DNA of 64,000 nucleotides from Mucilaginibacter inviolabilis. Lineage in GTDB: Bacteria; Bacteroidota; Bacteroidia; Sphingobacteriales; Sphingobacteriaceae. The notes under the pieces are model-generated. The model searched no databases and had not been told where the DNA came from. It saw only the letters and a list, made by a program, of their open reading frames with translations. This document shows, piece after piece, positions 53,577-61,093 of the stretch (position 1 is the stretch's first letter; each line of letters opens with the position of its first letter). The stretch is from contig NZ_JAANAT010000001.1 of assembly GCF_011089895.1 (NCBI RefSeq), positions 3,038,001 to 3,102,000 of the forward strand. The letters are read 5' to 3'. Both the position numbers and the translations under genes were made by a program.

Positions 53577-53629
53577 AGGCCATCTGAATCAGAATTCTAC
53601 TTTTTCCGTCAAGCATGTTGGTTTATCGA

Positions 53630-53653
53630 GATTCCCCTCTTGAGAGGGGAATC
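53630..53653. repeat. Perfect 11-bp hairpin after araC
   Basis: GATTCCCCTCT/AGAGGGGAATC with a 2-nt loop, in the 239-nt gap before the TPR gene. No T-run. Confidence 0.5.
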
Positions 53654-53815
53654 ACACTACCCTTAGCTCTTTTTTAGTCTTCTAAACACCTGTTGATCGC
53701 AGACGGGCGTAAGGTAAAATTTCGTTTTTAGTAACCTCAATTAACAAATTCAACAGTTTTGTGTTATCTCAGTTATAGTACAAAGAAACAACTACAATAA
53801 TCTCCATATCACAAA

Positions 53816-54937
53816 ATGAAAAACAGGAAATCATTCATAAAACTCCTGACAACAATCACCTGCCTGGTTGTTGTAGCATCATCTGCTTATGGTCAGTCGG
53901 CGAAAAACCAACAGGCAGAAAGTTACAAAAAGGGAAAAGAGGATTTTACTAAGGGAAATTTTGATGAGGCCATCAATCATTTTCAGGATGCCATAAAACT
54001 TAGTCCCACAGATTCAGCCTATTATGGTTTGGGTCATGCTTATCTCTTAAAAGGAGATGATCAAGACGCGCTCCAGGCATTAAACAATGCACTGCAGCTC
54101 AATCCAAAATTTGCTTTAGTGTATAGCGTTCGCGGTTATCTTCACCGCAAGCACAATGAGGTAGATTTGGCTATCAGCGATTATACAAAAGCCATTGAAC
54201 TTAACCCGCAGCTGTTAGAAAATTATACCAACAGACAAGAAGCCTACATGTACAAAGGCGATTTTAAACTGGCTATTAACGACTTCAACAAAATAATTGA
54301 GCTGGACCCAAAAAGTGAACCGGCTTTTCGTGGGCGTGGCTATGCTTATCTTTTAATTAAAGATCCGGCTAAAGCGATTGCAGATGCAACCAGGGCTATT
54401 GAATTGAATCCTAATGATTCTGAAGCTTATAAGCTTAGGGCAAGTTCTTATATGGCCATGGATAATGATTATGATAAGGCCATAGCAGATTACACCAAAG
54501 CCATCGAGCTAAGCCCCAAAGATGATGGAAGTTATAACAACCGCGGAGCAGTACACTTTCTGAAAAACGACTTTAAACTAGCGATTGCTGATTACACCAA
54601 GGCCATTGAACTGAACCCTAAAACTGCTGATTATTATGGCAGTCGCGGAAAGGTTTATACCCGTGATGGAAAATATGACTTAGCAAAAAAAGATCTGGAC
54701 AAAGCTATTGAGCTTGATCCGATGAACGGGGAAAACTATTACGTTCGCGGAAGAGGCTATGCCCTTATCGGAAAAAATGAACTCGCGCTCAAAGATTATA
54801 CAAAAGCCATTGAATTGAGTCCTAATGATCCCAAAGCTTATGAATACCGGGGAAAGATTTATGAGCAAACAGGAGAAAAGCAATTGGCCGAAGCAGATTT
54901 GAATAAAGCCAAAGAATTGAAAAGTAATAATTTGTGA
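53816..54937 (+). CDS. Secreted TPR-repeat protein
   Basis: 373 aa. Signal peptide ends near SAYGQ. Ten consecutive 34-35-residue tetratricopeptide repeats fill the rest, most ending in the phrase DYTKAIELNP or close to it. The even, strongly alike repeats suggest a regular superhelix that binds a peptide or protein partner in the periplasm. No enzymatic domain is present. Its link to the fatty-acid genes on both sides is positional only. Confidence 0.88.
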   Translation: MKNRKSFIKLLTTITCLVVVASSAYGQSAKNQQAESYKKGKEDFTKGNFDEAINHFQDAIKLSPTDSAYYGLGHAYLLKGDDQDALQALNNALQLNPKFALVYSVRGYLHRKHNEVDLAISDYTKAIELNPQLLENYTNRQEAYMYKGDFKLAINDFNKIIELDPKSEPAFRGRGYAYLLIKDPAKAIADATRAIELNPNDSEAYKLRASSYMAMDNDYDKAIADYTKAIELSPKDDGSYNNRGAVHFLKNDFKLAIADYTKAIELNPKTADYYGSRGKVYTRDGKYDLAKKDLDKAIELDPMNGENYYVRGRGYALIGKNELALKDYTKAIELSPNDPKAYEYRGKIYEQTGEKQLAEADLNKAKELKSNNL

Positions 54938-54947
54938 AAGATCAAAT

Positions 54948-55048
54948 CATGGTTTACATGAAAATCCATAATTTGACGATAAAAAATATATAAAATATTG
55001 ATTATCAAATATATAAATAAAAATCAATTACAAATTATGTAAACCATG
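54948..55048. repeat. Large bulged hairpin region after the TPR gene (part of gap 54938-55326)
   Basis: CATGGTTTACAT (54948-54959) is complementary to ATGTAAACCATG (55037-55048), and CATAATTTG (54967-54975) to CAAATTATG (55031-55039). The AT-rich loop holds further small palindromes. Confidence 0.45.
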
Positions 55049-55105
55049 TAAACCCACTTTTAATGCCTATCCAGGGCCTCCCTATTCATTCCACCATTCC
55101 CTCTT

Positions 55106-55149
55106 TCCGACTTTTTGACCAATACCTCCGCATTGCTGCCCTTTTTTTC
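55106..55149 (+). promoter_or_regulatory. Candidate fatty-acid regulon operator, copy 2 (acyl-CoA dehydrogenase)
   Basis: Inverted relative to 52517-52560 on the map but in the same sense with respect to its gene. The 29-bp core (55106-55134) is identical and the A7GGGC block is conserved. A -7 box begins 21 nt after it. Confidence 0.75.
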
Positions 55150-55170
55150 GGTGGGCAACGCTTCTAATTT

Positions 55171-55178
55171 TACTTTTG
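55171..55178 (+). promoter_or_regulatory. -7 box of the acyl-CoA dehydrogenase operon
   Basis: TACTTTTG, an exact consensus match. The leader of about 145 nt would contain the heptamer hairpin at 55211-55306. Confidence 0.6.
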
Positions 55179-55210
55179 ATTATAAAACCAACAAAAACAA
55201 GTATCTGCTT

Positions 55211-55306
55211 AGTATCAAGTAGCTAGTATCAAGTATCAAGATACCTGCATTTGTTTATAGGATGCTTATTAAGAGTCGTGATACTTGATACTAGCTACTT
55301 GATACT
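55211..55306. repeat. Heptamer inverted repeat (AGTATCA family), copy 4
   Basis: Perfect 28-bp arms 55211-55238 and 55279-55306, same four-unit order as copy 1, with an unrelated 40-nt spacer. It ends 20 nt before the start codon. Confidence 0.8.
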
Positions 55307-55326
55307 AAGTATAAAACTTCATAACT

Positions 55327-57123
55327 ATGAGTGAAACTGAATCAATAAAAGCCTTAAAAGGAGGTGAGTTCCTGATCAGGGAAACACAGGCTGATAGTGT
55401 TTTCATTCCGGAAGAATGGAACGAAGAACAACTGATGATTGCGGAAACCTGTACCAATTTTTTGGCGCAGAATGTAGCTCCCAATTTAGCTCGTATTGAC
55501 GATCAGGAAGAGGGCCTGATGCCCCATCTGATGGAAGAGGCCGGAGCACTTGGGCTGTTGAGCATCTCCATCCCCGAAGAATACGGCGGCTTTGGTAAAG
55601 ATTTTAAAACCTCCATGCTGGTTACCGAAAAGCTGGGTGCAGGTAACTCATTTTCCGTGGCATTTTCGGCCCATACGGGTATTGGCACGCTGCCTATTTT
55701 ATATTACGGCACTGATGCCCAGAAAGAAAAATACATCCCTAAACTAGCCAGCGGTGAGTGGAAAGGTGCCTATTGCCTTACCGAACCAGGCGCTGGCTCT
55801 GATGCCAACTCGGGCAAGGCCCGGGCAAAACTTTCGGCCGATGGCAAACACTACCTGCTCACCGGTCAAAAAATGTGGATCACCAATGCCGGTTTTGCCG
55901 ATGTTTTCACTGTATTTGCCAAGATTGATAACGATGAAAACCTGAGTGCTTTTATCGTAGAAAAAGGTTTCGAAGGCCTATCTCTCAATACCGAAGAACA
56001 CAAAATGGGTATCAAAGGCAGTTCAACCCGCCAGGTATTCTTTAACGATTGTAAAGTACCCGTTGAAAATCTGCTGTCCGAAAGACAGAACGGTTTCAAA
56101 ATAGCGGTTAACATCCTCAACCTCGGTCGTATCAAATTAGGTGGTGCCACTGTAGGAGCCAGTAAAGAAGTCATTACAGCAGCCATCCGCTACGCCAATG
56201 AGCGTGAGCAGTTTGGCAGACCGATCTCTAAATATGGCGCTATCCGTTATAAGATTGCACAGCAGGCTATCCGCACCTACGCGTCCGAATCGGCTATATA
56301 TCGTGCCAGCCAAAACATGGAAGAGGCTACCGAAATGTACGAAGCATCGGGTATGGACGCCATCCAGGCTAAACTAAAAGGAACCGAACAATTTGCCATC
56401 GAGGCGGCTATTATTAAAGTACATGCATCAGAAACACTGGATTATGTGGTTGACGAAGGTGTACAAATTTATGGCGGTATGGGTTATAGCGCCGAAGCGC
56501 CGATGGACCGTGCATATCGCGACTCACGCATCAACCGCATTTTTGAAGGTACCAACGAAATTAACCGGATGCTTACCGTAGATATGATGCTGAAACGCGC
56601 GATGAAAGGTGAGCTCGATCTGATGGGTCCTGCCCAAAAAGTAGCAGGCGAACTGATGAGCGTGCCTGATTTTGGAGGCTCAGATGATGAAGGTTTGTTC
56701 ACTCACGAGAAAAAATATATAGCCAATTTCAAAAAAGCCATTTTAATGGTGGCCGGCTCGGCAGTACAAAAACTGATGACCCAGCTGGGTAAAGAGCAGG
56801 AAGTACTGATGTACCTGGCCGATATGCTGATAGAACTTTATGTAAGCGAATCATTACAGCTACGGGTTGAAAAATTGGTAAGCATGAAAGGTGAAGACGC
56901 CGTTAAAGAGCAATTGGATATCATGCGGGTTTACATCAACGATGCAGCCGGCAATATAGCCAAGGCTGGTCGCGAAGCTATCAATTCATTTGCCGATGGC
57001 GACGAACGCCGCATGATGCTGATGGGCCTGAAACGCTTCACCAAAACCGAAGATATCAACACCACCCAGGCCCGCAGAAACATTGCGGCCAAACTGATCG
57101 AAGAAAATAAATATTGCTATTAA
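55327..57123 (+). CDS. Acyl-CoA dehydrogenase, long form
   Basis: 598 aa. Residues ~30-430 form the FAD-dependent acyl-CoA dehydrogenase fold: GAYCLTEPGAGSDANSGKAR, KMWITNAGFADVFTVFAK and YGGMGYSAEAPMDRAYRDSR. Glu407 in IFEGTNEINR is the predicted catalytic base. The extra C-terminal ~170 residues are helical, as in very-long-chain forms. It carries out the first step of beta-oxidation and passes electrons to EtfAB, encoded downstream. It probably heads a loosely spaced cluster extending to the thiolase. Confidence 0.93.
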   Translation: MSETESIKALKGGEFLIRETQADSVFIPEEWNEEQLMIAETCTNFLAQNVAPNLARIDDQEEGLMPHLMEEAGALGLLSISIPEEYGGFGKDFKTSMLVTEKLGAGNSFSVAFSAHTGIGTLPILYYGTDAQKEKYIPKLASGEWKGAYCLTEPGAGSDANSGKARAKLSADGKHYLLTGQKMWITNAGFADVFTVFAKIDNDENLSAFIVEKGFEGLSLNTEEHKMGIKGSSTRQVFFNDCKVPVENLLSERQNGFKIAVNILNLGRIKLGGATVGASKEVITAAIRYANEREQFGRPISKYGAIRYKIAQQAIRTYASESAIYRASQNMEEATEMYEASGMDAIQAKLKGTEQFAIEAAIIKVHASETLDYVVDEGVQIYGGMGYSAEAPMDRAYRDSRINRIFEGTNEINRMLTVDMMLKRAMKGELDLMGPAQKVAGELMSVPDFGGSDDEGLFTHEKKYIANFKKAILMVAGSAVQKLMTQLGKEQEVLMYLADMLIELYVSESLQLRVEKLVSMKGEDAVKEQLDIMRVYINDAAGNIAKAGREAINSFADGDERRMMLMGLKRFTKTEDINTTQARRNIAAKLIEENKYCY

Positions 57124-57193
57124 CGACAACCCCGACCTCTCCAGAGGAAAGGGAGTGCTATGCACTCGACGCTTCCCGACAAGAGGACCGAGA

Positions 57194-57221
57194 TTCTCCC
57201 CTACCAGGCCGGTGGGGAGAA
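57194..57221. repeat. GC-rich hairpin
   Basis: TTCTCCCC/GGGGAGAA with an inner ACC/GGT, in the gap 57124-57390. Confidence 0.45.
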
Positions 57222-57252
57222 CCGAGGGGCTTTTTAAGAGAGACAGGAATAT

Positions 57253-57366
57253 AAGAAATAAGAATCAAGAGACAAGAATCAAGACAGCCACAGTAAGATA
57301 TGGTATGTTTTTATCCAGGTTCTTGGCTCTTATCTCTTGACTCTTAACCCCTATCTCTTGATTCCA
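57253..57366. repeat. Heptamer inverted repeat (AAGAATC family), copy 1
   Basis: Left: AAGAAAT, AAGAATC, AAGAGAC, AAGAATC, AAGACAG (57253-57287). Right, complementary in sense: GGTTCTT, GGCTCTT, ATCTCTT, GACTCTT, AACCCCT, ATCTCTT, GATTCCA (57318-57366). It ends 24 nt before etfB. Confidence 0.7.
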
Positions 57367-57390
57367 AACCCGCATAACCTAAGATAAAAC

Positions 57391-58134
57391 ATGAAGATAT
57401 TAGTGTGTATAAGTCAGGTGCCGGATACCAGCACCAAAATTGTACTAAAAGATAATAATACAGCAATCAATAACCAGGGTGTTACTTTTGTAATAAACCC
57501 ATACGACGAATGGTACGCCCTGGTGCGTGCCCTGGAACTGAAAGAAGCAGGAATAGCCAGCGATATACACTTGGTAACTGTGGGCAAGGCAGATACTGAG
57601 CCGGTGATCCGCAAAGCGCTGGCGCTAGGTGGCGACGAAGCCATCCGCATAGATGCCGACAGTCACGATCCTTACGAAACCGCTAATTATATAGCCGAAT
57701 ATGCCAAAACCGTAGGCTACGATCTGATATTATGCGGTAAAGAATCCATAGATTATAACAACGGAGCTGTAGGCGCCATGCTGGCCGAACTGCTGGATAC
57801 CGATTATATCGGCTTTGCCAGTGACATCCAGATAGAAGGCAATACCGCTACCGTAAAACGCGAAATAGAAGGTGGCGAAGAAACCGACACCTGCAGCCTG
57901 CCCGTGGTGATTGCCTGCCAGAAAGGCGTTGCCGAGGCCCGGATACCCAACATGCGTGGTATTATGGCCGCCCGTACCCGTCCGCTAAAAGTGGTTACAC
58001 CAGGAACCGTTGGTTCGGTAACCGAAATTTTATCCTACGAATTGCCACCAGCAAAAGCCGGTATAAAAATGGTTAGTGCTGATAATATGGATGAGTTGGT
58101 AGAATTGCTTCACGCGGAAGCGAAGGTGATATAA
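57391..58134 (+). CDS. etfB: Electron transfer flavoprotein subunit beta
   Basis: 247 aa. Starts MKILVCISQVPDTSTKIVL. The family signature is VVIACQKGVAEARIPNMRGI followed by MAARTRPLKVV. With EtfA it carries electrons from the acyl-CoA dehydrogenase to the quinone pool. The 115 nt before etfA contain an octamer repeat and a GC hairpin. Confidence 0.95.
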   Translation: MKILVCISQVPDTSTKIVLKDNNTAINNQGVTFVINPYDEWYALVRALELKEAGIASDIHLVTVGKADTEPVIRKALALGGDEAIRIDADSHDPYETANYIAEYAKTVGYDLILCGKESIDYNNGAVGAMLAELLDTDYIGFASDIQIEGNTATVKREIEGGEETDTCSLPVVIACQKGVAEARIPNMRGIMAARTRPLKVVTPGTVGSVTEILSYELPPAKAGIKMVSADNMDELVELLHAEAKVI

Positions 58135-58174
58135 TTTAATTAGTGAATTATTGATTTAGTGAATTAGTGATTTT
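58135..58174. repeat. Octamer tandem repeat (GTGAATTA family), copy 2
   Basis: Five 8-nt units (TTTAATTA, GTGAATTA, TTGATTTA, GTGAATTA, GTGATTTT) starting immediately after the etfB stop. Confidence 0.6.
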
Positions 58175-58203
58175 TCAAAATCTAAAGTAATCTCACAAGA
58201 GAA

Positions 58204-58222
58204 CCCTCTCCTTTGGAGAGGG
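58204..58222. repeat. GC-rich hairpin before etfA
   Basis: CCCTCTCC/GGAGAGGG with a 3-nt loop, 27 nt before the etfA start. Confidence 0.5.
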
Positions 58223-58249
58223 CAGGGTGAGGCTTAAAATCTATAAAAA

Positions 58250-59227
58250 ATGTCTGTAATTGTATTGGTAGAACATACCGAAGGAAATATAAAAAAGAAA
58301 AGTCTGGAAGCCGTGCAGTATGCTGCCGGCATCGCCCAAAAAACGGGCACAACAGTGAGCGCTGTTGTATTAGGCACTCTTGCCGATAGCGAAATGGAAA
58401 ACCTGGGCCAATACGGCGCTCAAAAAGTGCTCCATGTTGCCGATGCCCGTTTGGATGAATTGCACGCCCGGGCCTATACCAGCGCTTTAATAGCTGCGGC
58501 TCAAAAAGAAGGCAGTAAAATCATCATCGCTTTACATGATATTAATGGGCGTGCGGTTGCACCACGTTTATCGGCCAAATTAAAGGCGGGTTTGGTAGCA
58601 GGCGCGCTCTCCTATCCCGATCTGGATAAAGGCTTTGTGATCAAAAAAGCGGTATTCTCGGGCAAGGCATTTGCCTTTGTGAATATCACCAGTGATGTAA
58701 AAGTGATCACCCTGATGCCAAACACTTTTCAATTAAACAAAGGCGAAGGCAAAGCCACTATTGAAAAACTGGATGTGAACTTTGGCGATAAAGATTTTGG
58801 GGTGAAGGTAAAAGAAGTGAATCTGATCAAAGGTGAGATTCCACTGGCTGATGCGCAGCTGGTAGTATCGGGCGGTCGTGGCATGAAAGGTCCCGAAAAT
58901 TGGGGACTGATCGAGGATCTGGCCAAAGAACTGGGCGCCGGCACCGCCTGCTCCCGTCCTGTGGCCGATGCACACTGGCGTCCGCATCATGAGCATGTGG
59001 GTCAAACCGGCGGTACGGTAAGACCTAATCTTTACATAGCCGTAGGTATTTCGGGTGCTATCCAGCATTTGGCGGGGGTTAATGGTTCAAAAACTATCGT
59101 GGTGATCAACAAAGATCCAGAGGCTCCATTTTTTAAAGCGGCCAACTACGGTGTGGTGGGCGATGCGCTGGAAATTTTACCGCGCCTTACCGAAGCCGTG
59201 AAGAATTTTAAACAAAACCATAAGTAA
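58250..59227 (+). CDS. etfA: Electron transfer flavoprotein subunit alpha
   Basis: 325 aa. The C-terminal FAD-binding domain is clear: [57 protein letters not shown] and [20 protein letters not shown]. It pairs with EtfB just upstream to oxidise the acyl-CoA dehydrogenase. Confidence 0.96.
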   Translation: MSVIVLVEHTEGNIKKKSLEAVQYAAGIAQKTGTTVSAVVLGTLADSEMENLGQYGAQKVLHVADARLDELHARAYTSALIAAAQKEGSKIIIALHDINGRAVAPRLSAKLKAGLVAGALSYPDLDKGFVIKKAVFSGKAFAFVNITSDVKVITLMPNTFQLNKGEGKATIEKLDVNFGDKDFGVKVKEVNLIKGEIPLADAQLVVSGGRGMKGPENWGLIEDLAKELGAGTACSRPVADAHWRPHHEHVGQTGGTVRPNLYIAVGISGAIQHLAGVNGSKTIVVINKDPEAPFFKAANYGVVGDALEILPRLTEAVKNFKQNHK

Positions 59228-59286
59228 AGCCTCACCTCTTTTGAAGGGCAATGACTAAGGAAAAGACATAACAAATAAAAAAGAGG

Positions 59287-59360
59287 TGTCACCCTGAGCT
59301 CCGTCTAACGGTTGAGCGCAGAGGCCTGCCCACCATGCTTCGACGGAGCTCAGCATGACA
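59287..59360. repeat. Divergent family A-like hairpin
   Basis: Left arm TGTCACCCTGAGCTCCGTC (59287-59305) and right arm 59342-59360 match as inverted repeats at 17 of 19 bases. Confidence 0.6.
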
Positions 59361-59401
59361 GCCTTTTTGAAAAGCCGTCGCTAACATAAATAAGTAAAAC
59401 G

Positions 59402-59860
59402 ATGAATATTTATTATGAAGGACAAGTAATATGGGCGCAGTTGGACGCCAACCAACACATGCGGCATTCGGCGTATGCGGATGTTGCCGCGCAGGCCAGG
59501 TTAAATTTGCTGGAGAGCCTGGGCTCGATGCCCACCAAACTTTTCGAACTCAAAATAGGCCCCGTGTTGTTTAAGGAAGAATTGAACTATCTGCGCGAGA
59601 TCACCATTAATGATCATGTCAAAGTTACCTGTGAAGTGATCAGTTCAAGGGCCGATAGTTCGCGCTGGACGTTCAGGCAGGAAGTATACCGTGGCGATGG
59701 CGTTAAAGCCGCCGTGATTATAGTACAAGGTGCCTGGATAGATACCGTAAAACGCAAACTAACCCCATTACCACCTGAACTAAGCGAATTATTTACCAAA
59801 GCGCCCAAAAGCGACGATTATGTGGAAGAACTCCCCAAATCACAAAATCAAAATAAATAA
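59402..59860 (+). CDS. Acyl-CoA thioesterase, YbgC/4HBT hot-dog family
   Basis: 152 aa. The opening VIWAQLDANQHMRHSAYADV places the catalytic Asp and the adjacent His/Asn pattern of 4-hydroxybenzoyl-CoA thioesterase-like proteins. LREITINDHVKVTCEV and WTFRQEVYRGDGVKAAV complete the hot-dog fold. It likely hydrolyses acyl-CoA released or stalled in beta-oxidation. The gene precedes the acyl-CoA-binding protein by 2 nt, so the two are co-translated or nearly so. Confidence 0.85.
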   Translation: MNIYYEGQVIWAQLDANQHMRHSAYADVAAQARLNLLESLGSMPTKLFELKIGPVLFKEELNYLREITINDHVKVTCEVISSRADSSRWTFRQEVYRGDGVKAAVIIVQGAWIDTVKRKLTPLPPELSELFTKAPKSDDYVEELPKSQNQNK

Positions 59861-59862
59861 AT

Positions 59863-60123
59863 ATGGATCAAAAAGAGCTTTTTGAAAATGCAGTAGCAAA
59901 CAGTAAAACTTTACCCGCCAAACCCGATAATGAAACGCTGTTGCGCTTATATAGTTTATACAAACAAGCCACCGAAGGCGACATCAACACAGAGAATCTT
60001 CCGGGGATGTTTGATTTTGTAGCCAAGGCTAAATATGATGCCTGGTTAAATTTAAAAGGTATTACGGCTGATGATGCCCGCCGGCAATACATTGATCTGG
60101 TAAGCAGATTGTCAGGAAAGTAA
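59863..60123 (+). CDS. Acyl-CoA-binding protein (ACBP)
   Basis: 86 aa, the standard ACBP length. The family motifs are LLRLYSLYKQATEGD and KAKYDAWLNLKGITADDARRQYI (read in parts), with the lysine and tyrosine that hold the CoA 3'-phosphate. ACBP is universal in eukaryotes and scattered in bacteria. It sits 2 nt after a thioesterase gene, so it should deliver or buffer acyl-CoA for this pathway. Confidence 0.92.
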   Translation: MDQKELFENAVANSKTLPAKPDNETLLRLYSLYKQATEGDINTENLPGMFDFVAKAKYDAWLNLKGITADDARRQYIDLVSRLSGK

Positions 60124-60271
60124 AGTGCCGTAAAATAATCGCGGAAAACCCCTATCTTTAAATAAACCAATTTACAGCAGCACAAATAGAATTTCCGAAA
60201 TTTTGACAAATGTTTCCGCCATTTGGCCCTTTGTTAAGATTCGCCAAAAAGGATATTTGTTTACTGTAAAT

Positions 60272-60364
60272 GAGAAGCAAGAATTAAGAGCCAAGAATCA
60301 AGAAATGGAAATAGCCAGCAAATTGCTGTTTGTCTTGATTCCTGATTCTAATATCTTGATTCTT
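60272..60364. repeat. Heptamer inverted repeat (AAGAATC family), copy 2; gap 60124-60518
   Basis: Left: GAGAAGC, AAGAATT, AAGAGCC, AAGAATC, AAGAAAT (60272-60306). Right: GATTCCT, GATTCTA, ATATCTT, GATTCTT (60337-60364). No gene is seen in the rest of the gap. Confidence 0.7.
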
Positions 60365-60518
60365 TAAAAGAACCAATACTAAATTATTTTTTTAACCCTG
60401 TCGCTTAATTGTATTTGTCTCCTGCAAAAAGGATGCTGATTTGCCGTTGTATATATGGTGATTTGGCGGCTTTAAAAAAGACATATTTAATTATCCGGCA
60501 ATAGCATCAAAAAAAGCC

Positions 60519-60971
60519 ATGTCATCACCTAAAAAGCATTTCGCCCGTTTTGTATTCATCTTGCTTGCAGTAGTATCTGTAAACTTAGCCGCCAAAGCCC
60601 AGACCGATAAAATTGAGGGGGTTTGGTATAACGATATCAAAAGCGCCAAAATACAGATCAGCAAGGGTACAGACGGTAAGTTTAACGGTAAAATAATATG
60701 GCTTAAGGAGCCGCTCAAAAACGGTAAACCTAAAGTTGATGAAGAAAACAAAGACGAAAAGCTGCGCACCAGGCCTATCATAGGTTTACACATCCTGGAA
60801 GGTTTTGTACCCGATGGTGACGACAAATATACCGATGGCAAGATCTATGATCCTAAAAACGGCAAAACCTACTCCTGCAATATCACTTACAAAGGCAAAA
60901 CATTATCAATCCGCGGCTACATCGGCGTATCGCTGTTTGGCCGCACAACCGTTTGGGAACGGACGGAATAA
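60519..60971 (+). CDS. DUF2147 family secreted protein
   Basis: 150 aa. Signal peptide ends near LAAKAQ. The core reads IEGVWYNDIKSAKIQISKG, LRTRPIIGLHILEGF, GKIYDPKNGKTYSCNITYKG and GYIGVSLFGRTTVW, typical of DUF2147, a small lipocalin-like beta-barrel found in the periplasm. Function unknown; family members often neighbour lipid genes, which would fit here. Confidence 0.85.
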   Translation: MSSPKKHFARFVFILLAVVSVNLAAKAQTDKIEGVWYNDIKSAKIQISKGTDGKFNGKIIWLKEPLKNGKPKVDEENKDEKLRTRPIIGLHILEGFVPDGDDKYTDGKIYDPKNGKTYSCNITYKGKTLSIRGYIGVSLFGRTTVWERTE

Positions 60972-60976
60972 ACTTT

Positions 60977-61087
60977 CGTATCAAGTAGCTAGTATCAAGT
61001 ATCACGACTAAAACAAATATTTAACAGCCAGTAAAATCTTGATACTTGATACTAGCTACTTGATACTAATACCAACTACTTGATACT
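60977..61087. repeat. Heptamer inverted repeat (AGTATCA family), copy 5
   Basis: Left arm 60977-61004 (first unit reads CGTATCA), right arm 61040-61067 in the usual order, then an extra AACTACT-TGATACT pair at 61074-61087. It ends 6 nt before the next start codon. Confidence 0.75.
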
Positions 61088-61093
61088 AATCTT

